A DNA stretch of 6,746 nt from contig JAEDIG010000132.1 in the NCBI GenBank assembly GCA_016292545.1, positions 1 to 6,746 on the forward strand. Reading direction: 5' to 3'. The notes beneath the pieces are model-generated. The model saw nothing but the letters and a program-made list of their open reading frames with translations, had not been told where the DNA came from and made no database searches. The translations under genes and the position numbers were made by a program. Positions 1 through 5,949 of this stretch are shown in pieces (position 1 is the first letter of the stretch; each line of letters starts with the position of its first letter). The DNA is from Bacteroidaceae bacterium (GTDB taxonomy: Bacteria; Bacteroidota; Bacteroidia; Bacteroidales; Bacteroidaceae).

Positions 1-30
1 TTCCCATAGGTTTTCTGCTACATTTCGGGG

Positions 31-65
31 CAAAAATACAAAGATTTCCCCTAATGCACAACAAA
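31..65 (-). promoter_or_regulatory. Candidate Bacteroidetes-type promoter reading off the left edge
   Basis: On the minus strand, TATTTTTG (31-38) matches the Bacteroidetes -7 consensus TAnnTTTG. A TTG lies 20 nt upstream (59-61), and an overlapping TTTG lies 23 nt upstream (62-65), where the -33 element is expected. Transcription would start near position 25 and run leftwards. An ATG on the minus strand at 5-7 could be the start of the next gene, but only two bases of its second-to-third codons remain, so this cannot be tested here. The same bases form the T-rich tail of a terminator-like hairpin, so the -7 match could be coincidental. It is the only exact TAnnTTTG match I found in the spacers of this window. 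Confidence 0.45.
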
Positions 66-96
66 AAACGGATTTTTCTGCATGAAGGGGGAAATC
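43..96 (-). terminator. Terminator-like nested hairpin after the barrel gene
   Basis: Three nested inverted repeats share one axis. The outer arms are GATTTCCCC (minus strand 96-88) and GGGGAAATC (51-43), 9 bp and perfect. The middle arms are ATGCA (83-79) and TGCAT (58-54). The inner arms are AAAAA (77-73) and TTTTT (68-64), closing a 4-nt loop. Small asymmetric internal loops separate them. On the minus strand the outer arm is followed at once by TTTGTATTTTTG (42-31), a T-rich tract as expected of an intrinsic terminator. On the plus strand the bases after the stem are not T-rich, so the element is oriented for the barrel-gene transcript, about 135 nt after its stop codon. The overlap with the promoter candidate leaves the assignment open. 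Confidence 0.5.
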
Positions 97-113
97 ATTC
101 CTCTTGTAACCCC

Positions 114-141
114 ATGCCAAGACCCTGGAGGGGGGTGGCAT
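114..141. repeat. Small inverted repeat in the barrel gene 3' region
   Basis: ATGCCA (114-119) is the exact reverse complement of TGGCAT (136-141). Three further C:G pairs (123-125 with 133-135) can stack inside it, with an AGA bulge on one side and a 7-nt loop. It sits between the terminator-like hairpin at 43-96 and the strong hairpin at 183-209. The stem is short, so chance is a reasonable explanation on its own. Confidence 0.3.
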
Positions 142-167
142 AATTCCATATCTGCGCCACGCCCATA

Positions 168-224
168 AGGGGCAAACCGCTCCCAGCCCAGGGCAGCACC
201 CTGGGCTGGTGGCTTGCTGCCCCT
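168..224. repeat. Strong two-tier hairpin just downstream of the barrel gene stop
   Basis: A perfect 11-bp GC-rich stem is formed by CCAGCCCAGGG (183-193) and CCCTGGGCTGG (199-209), with a 5-nt loop. AGGGGCA (168-174) and TGCCCCT (218-224) can form a further 7-bp stem outside it. A competing pairing of GGGCAGCA (191-198) with TGCTGCCC (215-222) would exclude the main stem. The element begins only 6 nt after the stop codon at 231-233. No T-run follows on either strand, so a classical intrinsic terminator is less likely here than a stabilising 3'-end stem, a pause site, or a factor-assisted terminator. Confidence 0.5.
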
Positions 225-230
225 CCGGGC

Positions 231-824
231 TCAGAAATAATAGGCCAGCCCCACCTGCCAGGCGTTGTAGCGGCCCTTGGTCTTCACCACGTCCGCCACA
301 TCCTGCCAGCTCACATCGCAGGTCTTTCCGCAGGCGATGTTGTAGTTGGCGCTCAGCTGCAGATGCTTGAGCAGCATGAGGCCCAGGCCCACGTTCACGC
401 TGAAGTCCGAATTCTTGAACTTCACCGCGGCACGCTCACCGGCCTCGTTCTTGTTGAGGTTGAAGCCCACCTGCGGACCGGCAAACACGAACACATTGAG
501 CAGGCTGCCCAGGCCGATGCCGTAGCGCAGGTTCACGGGCACGGCCAGCTGCTGCTGCTTCACGGCATCGCCAACCTCGTCCACCTCCATCGACCGCTGG
601 TCGTAGAGCGCAGCCGCATCCACGCCGAAGCCCAGGGGCAGGCCCACCTTGAGGGTGGGACCCACATAGAAGCCCGTGCGGTTGTCGGTGCTGTAGAGGT
701 TCTTACTGAGCGAGAAGTTGGTGACATTGAGGCCACCCTTCACGCCGAATTTCACTTGTGAGCTGGCCGGGAGGGCTGCCCACAGGGTGGCCACCAGGAC
801 CACCAGTCGGATAATCTTTTTCAT
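231..824 (-). CDS. Outer-membrane beta-barrel protein (porin family, OMP_b-brl_2-like)
   Basis: A small secreted protein of 197 residues, probably an eight-strand-type barrel in the outer membrane. The chosen Met is followed by KKIIRLVVLV and a hydrophobic core, then ALPASSQ with likely signal-peptidase cleavage before VKFGVKGGLN. That last segment is a hallmark start of Bacteroidetes OMP_b-brl_2 barrels. Alternating polar and hydrophobic strands rich in Gly and aromatic residues follow, and the chain ends in LAYYF, the aromatic terminus typical of barrel insertion signals. Two cysteines four residues apart (165 and 169, IACGKTC) fall in a predicted loop and could form a disulfide. An in-frame ATG 42 nt upstream (864-866) would give 211 residues, but it places 14 polar residues before the signal peptide, so the inner start is preferred. 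It lies 70 nt downstream of the helicase gene and is followed by structured non-coding DNA. The ligand or function is unknown. The fold is fairly certain, the exact family less so. Confidence 0.85.
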   Translation of the reverse strand: MKKIIRLVVLVATLWAALPASSQVKFGVKGGLNVTNFSLSKNLYSTDNRTGFYVGPTLKVGLPLGFGVDAAALYDQRSMEVDEVGDAVKQQQLAVPVNLRYGIGLGSLLNVFVFAGPQVGFNLNKNEAGERAAVKFKNSDFSVNVGLGLMLLKHLQLSANYNIACGKTCDVSWQDVADVVKTKGRYNAWQVGLAYYF

Positions 825-894
825 AGGACTATGCCATTTCATTTTTTTGTAGTTTTTATGTATCATTCTGTGTATGAGGATGCAAAAGAGGGCG

Positions 895-3800
895 CTATCT
901 GGCCTCCCTGAGCAGATCCAGCATCTCCTCGCGGCTCATGTTGGCACTGATGTTGCCGCCTTCGAGGAGGGCATCGGCCATGTTCTTCTTCGTTTTGTGG
1001 AGGTCGATGATTTTTTCCTCGATGGTGCCCGAGGCAATGAGCCGGTACACGGTGACGGGCTTGTGCTGCCCGATGCGGTAGGCTCGGTCGCTGGCCTGCT
1101 CCTCGATGGCGGGGTTCCACCAGGGGTCGAGGTGAATCACATAGTCGGCAGCCGTGAGGTTGAGCCCCAGTCCGCCGGCCTTCAGGCTGATGAGGAACAG
1201 GGGCATGTCGCCCTGCTGGAATTCCTCCACCAGCCGCAGGCGCTCCTTGGCGGTGGTGGAGCCGTCGAGATAGAGGTAGGCTATGCCTTCGCTGTCGAGC
1301 CGCTGGCGCACCAGGGCCAGATGGGAAGTGAACTGGCTGAAGACCAGCGCACGATGATGATTGGCGTGGAGCTCGGCCACGAGCTGGACGAACTGCTCCA
1401 GTTTGGAGGAGGGGATGCGGAAGTTGTCCTCTATCAGGCGCACGTTGCAGGCCGCCTGCCTGAGCCTCGTAATCTGTGCCAGCGCCTGCATGGCCGTAGC
1501 CTCCTTGTTCTCTATTTCGGCCAGCGCCTTCTGGCGGATGTTGTCATAGAAGGCCCATTCGTCGGGGTTCAGGTCCACCTTGAGCGTGATTTCAGTCTTT
1601 TCGGGCAGTTCGCCCAGCACCTCGCTCTTGGTGCGCCGCAGGATGAAGGGCGTGATGATGCGCTTGAGCTGGCGCTGGCGCTCCTTGTCGCGGTCGCGTT
1701 CGATGGGCAGCAGGAAGCGGGCCGCGAAGTCCTGGTAGGAACCCAGCAGGCCGGGGTTGGCAAACTGCATGAGGTTCCACATCTCGCTCACGTGGTTCTG
1801 CAGCGGTGTGCCCGTGAGCAGCAGCCGGAAACCGGCCGTAATCTTCATAGCCGACTGCGACATCTTCGTGTCGCGGTTCTTGATGGTGTGGGCCTCATCG
1901 AGCACCACGGTTGTCCATGTGCGCGACGTGAGCACTTCCTCCTCGCCCGAGAGCAGGCCATAGGTGGTTATGACAATGTCAAACCTGCCGGCCTCGCGTA
2001 CCACGGTTTCGCGGCTCTCGCCCTGGATGTTGAGGATTTTCACCACCAGCGCAGGGGCGAAGCGGGCCAACTCGTCGCGCCAGTTCATAACCACGGCCGT
2101 GGGCACCACCACGAGCTGGGGTCCCTGCGGGGCACGGCTCAGCAGGAGAGTGATGGCCTGCACGGTCTTTCCCAGTCCCATGTCGTCGGCCAGCAATGCG
2201 CCGGCTCCCCACAGGGCCAGGCGCGACATCCATAGATAGCCTTCCTTCTGATAGCCGCGCAGGTCGGCATTGATGGTCTTGGGAATCTTTATCTCGGCTG
2301 TGCCGGCCTGCCGGATGCGGGCCAGGAGGCCGGTGTAGGCCTTGTCGGCCTCCAGCACCACGCCTTCGCCGGCCATTTCCTCCAGCATGGGTGCGCCGAA
2401 CTGCGACAGCCTCATCCCGCCGCCCTTGCCGATGGTGGCCATTCGGGCCAGGAGGTCGATGTGGCGGCGCAGCTCGGCCGTGAGCCTCACGTATTCGCCT
2501 TCGGTCAGCTGCACGAAACAGCCCTTGGCCTGCGCAGCCTTCTCTACCAGCTCAGCCATCTGCATCTTACGGTCGGGGCTGATGCTTATCTCGCCCGAAA
2601 GCTCGAACCAGTCCGCCACGCGGTTCACCTTCAGCCTGAAATCGGAGGGCAGGAGCTGGCTCCTCGCCACCCTCAGCCTTTCCCCTTCGGGCCATTCCAC
2701 CCTGGCACAGCCTGTCTTCTCCTGGAGCTGCTCCAGCAGGCGCAGGCATTCGTCGGGCTGCAGGCTCCACTCGTTCTGTTCATACCCGCTGTTCTCATAG
2801 TCCACCATCAGCTGCTCCACCTGCTCATAGTTCTCCCTCTCCTTCCTGAGGTTGCGCTTCGTCTGCACCTGCTTACCGTCGATGGTGGTGGTAATCACCT
2901 GCATGCCCTTTCCGGGCGTGCACACGGGCGGCACGTCGCCGAAGGGGCGCACCATCAGCTGACACCGTATGGCATCGCCCATGGGCTGCAGGCGCACGAT
3001 GGTTTCGGCATGGGCCTGGCGCGAGACGATGTCGCCGCTGCCACTGAGCAGGTCGCCCATGACCACGGTGTCACCGCTCAGAAGCTTGAGCAGACGGGTG
3101 AGCTTGTCCCGGGCCTCCACGGGGAAGGAGAGCCCATGGAGCGTCTCTATGGTCTTGCGCACGTTGGCACTGACCCTGACCACCTTTATCCGGCTGCCCT
3201 CCGCACGGACGCTGCACCCGCCCGAAAGGCCGTCGGTGTCCACGTTTGCCCTGACCTCATAGCGCCCGTTCCTGAGCTTCACGCTCAACTGTGGCTTCTC
3301 CTCCACCACGTCGATGTGGCTGCCAGTGGAACTGTCAAACACACAGGGGTGGCCCACAAGCACGGACAGTGCCTTCTTTGAATCAATCGCATGGTAGGAG
3401 GAGCCATACCAGCCATAAGTGAAGGTTTCGATGCAGGCAGCCACGGCCTTGTCTGCCCCGGTCATACCCTCGATATTGCATCTGGCCATCTTTTCGAGCG
3501 ACACGTTGCGCCCACCCGACCAGTTGATGCCGTCCTTGCTCTTCTGCAGCTTGGGCTGGATGGACAGGTTCACGGGGTTCACTTCATAGATGATGCGCTG
3601 CGTTGCACCACCCGCCGCCCGGGTCTTGCCGGCATTGAGCTGGAGAAGTTCATCGAGCTTCACGTCCCATTTCTCGCGTTCCACATAGGCGGGCAGGCTG
3701 GGGTGTAGGCTGCACGCCTGCACGCCTGCATAGCGCGGCTCCACCCCGGACAGTTCCACCTGAAGGAGCTTTATGCCCCGCTCGTCCACCTTGTCGAAGA

Positions 3801-4869
3801 GTTCCTTGGCGGGCACCGGACAGGGAATCTTGTAGTGTCGGCACACCAGCACCACCAGCACTTTGTCAATCACCTCGTCGCAGCAGGACAGATAGTGCTT
3901 TGCATCTATTTCCTCCTTCTGCCCCCGGGCTATGAGCAGCAGCATCTCCATGGCTGCGGTTTCGTTTTCGCCGAAGGCGTATTCCTTGAACAGCATGCGC
4001 ATCTTTGTCTGCGCCAGCGGCAGTGTGGCATTGGCCAGCGCAATGCCATAATAGAAATTCATCAAAGAGTCCTCGAATTCCCTCTTTCCCGTTCCCTTGA
4101 GCGCTTCCACAAAGAGGCGGAAGGCAGTGTTGTAGTCGGCCTGCTGCATGGCCAGATAGGCACTGATGCAACTGTGGCGGGCCATGCTCCCGGCTGTGTT
4201 GTTCATGGCCGTTTCCGCCTGGGCGTGCATGACAAAGCCGTTGTAGAACGAGATTACGGCCTCCAGCCACGCCTTTGGGTGCGGGAGTTCCGTGCGGTCT
4301 TCCAGAAACACCTTTTCAAAAACCTCCAGTTCGTCGGAGGTGAAGTTGAGCTTGCAGAACTTGTAGAGCATGTCTGCGTAGAATTCCTCCACATAGTCCA
4401 TCCTCAGTTCCTTCAGGAAAGGGATGTTGCTCTTCGAGGCCGACAGCACCTCTACCAGACCGCTCACCGCATTGCACTCCACCAGCCCCGGATTCTTGGG
4501 CAAACGCTCCAGGAATTCCGTATAATACCGCCCGTGAAGAAAGCTGTTCACGGCCAGGGCGAACTCGGGCACGCAATGATTCACCTGAAACCTGACGAGG
4601 GCGGCCATTCTGAGCAGGTGGTCCGGAGCCACGGCACTCATGACGGAAGGCCACAATGACGGGGCGATGGAATAGGCATTGGAGGAATAGATGTCCTCTT
4701 TCTTGAGAATGATTCCCTCGCCCACATACTTTTCCAGAAAAGCCTTCGTGCTCTTCATCTTCTGGCCGACGCGTTCCGAGAGCTTCAATATATCGGTCTT
4801 GCTGAACGGAGCGCATGCGCAAGCCAGCATCTGAATCATCTTGTCGTCCTTATAGTCGGAACATACCAT
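895..4869 (-). CDS. Large SNF2-family DEAD/DEAH-box helicase-like ATPase
   Basis: A 1324-residue cytoplasmic protein with a complete SNF2 motor in its last third. Visible motifs are: motif I DDMGLGKT (895-902), Ia around VVPTAVVMNW (921-930), II DEAH (991-994), III LTGTPLQN (1018-1025), the SNF2 block PFILRRTKSEV (1074-1084), IV LVFSQF (1175-1180), V LKAGGLGLNLT (1229-1239) and VI QASDRAYRIGQ (1258-1268). All catalytic signatures are intact, so ATP-driven translocation on double-stranded DNA is expected. Such proteins remodel protein-DNA complexes rather than unwind DNA. Residues 1-400 look mainly alpha-helical. Residues ~420-860 are mixed, and a PGKGMQVI...RNLRKEREN stretch (652-680) resembles the accessory segment that precedes the motor in other bacterial SNF2 proteins. 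I see no Cys-rich SWIM zinc finger. The start follows an A-rich leader, and the next Met is codon 11. The gene follows the rhodanese gene by 64 nt. There is no sign of frameshift or foreign codon use. The specific role is unknown. Confidence 0.93.
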   Translation of the reverse strand: MVCSDYKDDKMIQMLACACAPFSKTDILKLSERVGQKMKSTKAFLEKYVGEGIILKKEDIYSSNAYSIAPSLWPSVMSAVAPDHLLRMAALVRFQVNHCVPEFALAVNSFLHGRYYTEFLERLPKNPGLVECNAVSGLVEVLSASKSNIPFLKELRMDYVEEFYADMLYKFCKLNFTSDELEVFEKVFLEDRTELPHPKAWLEAVISFYNGFVMHAQAETAMNNTAGSMARHSCISAYLAMQQADYNTAFRLFVEALKGTGKREFEDSLMNFYYGIALANATLPLAQTKMRMLFKEYAFGENETAAMEMLLLIARGQKEEIDAKHYLSCCDEVIDKVLVVLVCRHYKIPCPVPAKELFDKVDERGIKLLQVELSGVEPRYAGVQACSLHPSLPAYVEREKWDVKLDELLQLNAGKTRAAGGATQRIIYEVNPVNLSIQPKLQKSKDGINWSGGRNVSLEKMARCNIEGMTGADKAVAACIETFTYGWYGSSYHAIDSKKALSVLVGHPCVFDSSTGSHIDVVEEKPQLSVKLRNGRYEVRANVDTDGLSGGCSVRAEGSRIKVVRVSANVRKTIETLHGLSFPVEARDKLTRLLKLLSGDTVVMGDLLSGSGDIVSRQAHAETIVRLQPMGDAIRCQLMVRPFGDVPPVCTPGKGMQVITTTIDGKQVQTKRNLRKERENYEQVEQLMVDYENSGYEQNEWSLQPDECLRLLEQLQEKTGCARVEWPEGERLRVARSQLLPSDFRLKVNRVADWFELSGEISISPDRKMQMAELVEKAAQAKGCFVQLTEGEYVRLTAELRRHIDLLARMATIGKGGGMRLSQFGAPMLEEMAGEGVVLEADKAYTGLLARIRQAGTAEIKIPKTINADLRGYQKEGYLWMSRLALWGAGALLADDMGLGKTVQAITLLLSRAPQGPQLVVVPTAVVMNWRDELARFAPALVVKILNIQGESRETVVREAGRFDIVITTYGLLSGEEEVLTSRTWTTVVLDEAHTIKNRDTKMSQSAMKITAGFRLLLTGTPLQNHVSEMWNLMQFANPGLLGSYQDFAARFLLPIERDRDKERQRQLKRIITPFILRRTKSEVLGELPEKTEITLKVDLNPDEWAFYDNIRQKALAEIENKEATAMQALAQITRLRQAACNVRLIEDNFRIPSSKLEQFVQLVAELHANHHRALVFSQFTSHLALVRQRLDSEGIAYLYLDGSTTAKERLRLVEEFQQGDMPLFLISLKAGGLGLNLTAADYVIHLDPWWNPAIEEQASDRAYRIGQHKPVTVYRLIASGTIEEKIIDLHKTKKNMADALLEGGNISANMSREEMLDLLREAR

Positions 4870-4933
4870 TTTTTTGTCTTGTTATGCTGTTTCTTCAATT
4901 CTTTCGTTTACGGACAAATGCGGGAAGAGAGGC
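4870..4933 (-). other. AT-rich leader between rhodanese and helicase genes
   Basis: This 64-nt spacer is A-rich on the minus strand just before the helicase ATG, ending in a run of A residues. That is typical of Bacteroidetes translation starts, which rely little on Shine-Dalgarno pairing. I found no TAnnTTTG promoter box and no inverted repeat able to act as a terminator, so read-through from the upstream genes is the simplest reading. Confidence 0.4.
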
Positions 4934-5320
4934 TCACCGCACCCCCTTCTCCAGCGGAAGCCGGGCCCTGCACCAGGCCTCGCTGCCGCCTTCCATCTCC
5001 ACCACTGTAAGCCCTTTCCGGCGCATGAGTGCGGCCGCCCTGGCCGAACGCCCTCCACGCTGGCAATAGATGTAGTAGGTGGCCGAACGGGGCAGCCGCG
5101 ACACGGCCGAATCGAACCGCTGCGCCTGGGACCAGTCTATCAGCCGGGCCCCGTGCAAATGGCCCTGCTCATATTCCTCCGGTCTTCTCACGTCAATGAC
5201 CACGGCCGTAGAGTCGATGCGCACGGCCTCGCCGAAGGCCTCCGGAGCCAGCTGTCCGCTGCCGCCGCTACGGGTGTTGCATGCTGCAGTAAGCAGCAGG
5301 AAGAGAAGATGTTTCCTCAT
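4934..5320 (-). CDS. Rhodanese-domain lipoprotein
   Basis: A 128-residue single-domain rhodanese. The N-terminus MRKHLLFLLLTAAC is a short lipoprotein signal peptide with Cys14 as the likely lipidated residue. The -3 position is Thr, looser than the classical Leu but tolerable for Bacteroidetes. The residues after Cys14 (NTRSGG) lack the acidic stretch of the Bacteroidetes surface-export signal, so a periplasm-facing location is inferred. The rhodanese core shows IDVRRPEEY (42-50), EQGHLHGARL (51-60) and the active-site loop CQRGGRS (86-92), with catalytic Cys86 and Arg91. Family members move sulfane sulfur between thiol acceptors; the natural donor here is unknown. Its ATG overlaps the stop of the HD-phosphohydrolase gene in an ATGA, so translation is probably coupled. 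The catalytic loop is intact, so an inactive Cdc25-like scaffold is unlikely. Confidence 0.88.
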   Translation of the reverse strand: MRKHLLFLLLTAACNTRSGGSGQLAPEAFGEAVRIDSTAVVIDVRRPEEYEQGHLHGARLIDWSQAQRFDSAVSRLPRSATYYIYCQRGGRSARAAALMRRKGLTVVEMEGGSEAWCRARLPLEKGVR

Positions 5321-5934
5321 AGAGCCATCAGGTTTATGACGGCCTCCGTGAGTGCCTGGGGCAGCAGCAGCCTGCAGTCAGCAGTGGGCCGCGCATCTAT
5401 TGCCTGCAGAAAATGGGGCCACTCGGCCTTGTACACGTCGCGCATGTGGCTGTTCGACACATTGTCGCGATGGAAACTGTAGGTCATGTTGGCAAAGCGG
5501 TCGCACAGTTTCACCAGCGGGGCGTAGGGGGTGGTGCGTATGCCCGCATAGTAGTGCTCGCCGGCACGCTCCGCGCGGGTGCGCCCCTTGTCGTTGGTGA
5601 GCGCATACACGATTTCGGCGGCCGCATGGGCCTGTCGCTCCGTCATGAAGGAGGAGGCCAGCCGCCTCACGTCGTTGTAGGTGAGGCGGGCGTCCTCTAT
5701 GCTGTCGTGGAACCAGGCGCCGAAGAGCAGCGGCACCACATCGTCCTCGCCGGCCACCACAGGGGCGCCGTAGTGCATGGCGGCATCGGCCACCATCGAC
5801 AGGTGGAAGCCGTAGGGGCGGGTCTCGTCATAGGTCTGCCCCACCCGCTCATGCAGCTCCCACGCCGTGCGGCGGATGTCTTCTATTACCCCGGCCTCTC
5901 TGGCCAGAGAGGCCGCGAATTGCCTTTCTTCCAT
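5317..5934 (-). CDS. HD-domain phosphohydrolase, RelA/SpoT (MESH1)-like hydrolase only
   Basis: A 205-residue soluble protein with no signal peptide. It carries the metal-dependent HD signature set: His44 (YGFHLSMVAD), His76-Asp77 with Glu80-Asp81 and Thr85 (FHDSIEDARLT), and Asp145 with Asn149 (KLCDRFANM). The HDxxED and K-L-x-D-R-x-x-N arrangement is that of the (p)ppGpp 3'-pyrophosphohydrolase domain of SpoT and of the stand-alone hydrolase MESH1. No synthetase or TGS domain is present. Length fits a single small alarmone-hydrolase domain. Hydrolysis of (p)ppGpp or of a related nucleotide is therefore inferred; HD proteins are broad and another phosphoester substrate is possible. The start sits 15 nt after the fucosidase-like gene, with AGGA just before ATG as a weak ribosome-binding hint. 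A perfect 22-bp palindrome covers codons 7-14. The stop overlaps the rhodanese start. Confidence 0.82.
   Translation of the reverse strand: MEERQFAASLAREAGVIEDIRRTAWELHERVGQTYDETRPYGFHLSMVADAAMHYGAPVVAGEDDVVPLLFGAWFHDSIEDARLTYNDVRRLASSFMTERQAHAAAEIVYALTNDKGRTRAERAGEHYYAGIRTTPYAPLVKLCDRFANMTYSFHRDNVSNSHMRDVYKAEWPHFLQAIDARPTADCRLLLPQALTEAVINLMAL
5893..5914. repeat. Perfect 22-bp palindrome inside the HD gene
   Basis: GGCCTCTCTGG (5893-5903) is followed directly by its exact reverse complement (5904-5914), with no spacer. On the message it begins about 20 nt after the start codon of the HD gene and encodes part of AASLAREAG. A loop of at least three or four bases would have to open at the centre, leaving a GC-rich stem of about nine pairs. 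It could slow early translation, bind a dimeric protein, or be chance in GC-rich coding DNA. Confidence 0.6.
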
Positions 5935-5949
5935 AATCCTGTTATTTTT

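Noticed and set aside
82..168. 28-codon plus-strand ORF in the left non-coding region
   Set aside because: It is very short with no promoter or ribosome-binding context, it overlaps the hairpins, and its peptide has no signal or recognisable pattern.
1..230. tRNA, riboswitch or CRISPR-like repeat in the main non-coding region
   Set aside because: No cloverleaf, no recognised aptamer core and no regularly spaced direct repeats were seen; only inverted repeats are present.
867..894. Promoter for the barrel gene, using CTCTTTTG on the minus strand just after the helicase stop
   Set aside because: It lacks the TA of the TAnnTTTG box and has no TTG at proper spacing, so it is too weak to report as a feature.
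874..2235. Long plus-strand open frame (453 codons) opposite the helicase C-terminus
   Set aside because: It lies wholly antisense to the conserved SNF2 motor except its first codons, has a composition typical of the complement of GC-rich coding DNA, and shows no recognisable domain.
2461..3381. Plus-strand open frame of 306 codons opposite the helicase middle region
   Set aside because: It is antisense to a clearly coding frame and is His/Leu/Gly-rich, as expected from complementary codons. No start context or motif supports it.
3835..4659. Plus-strand open frame of 274 codons opposite the helicase N-terminus
   Set aside because: This is the same kind of antisense shadow; no family features are visible.
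895..4869. SNF2 ATPase as part of a DISARM-like or other anti-phage system
   Set aside because: No methyltransferase, DUF1998, phospholipase D or nuclease genes are adjacent; the neighbours are a barrel protein, a rhodanese and an HD hydrolase.
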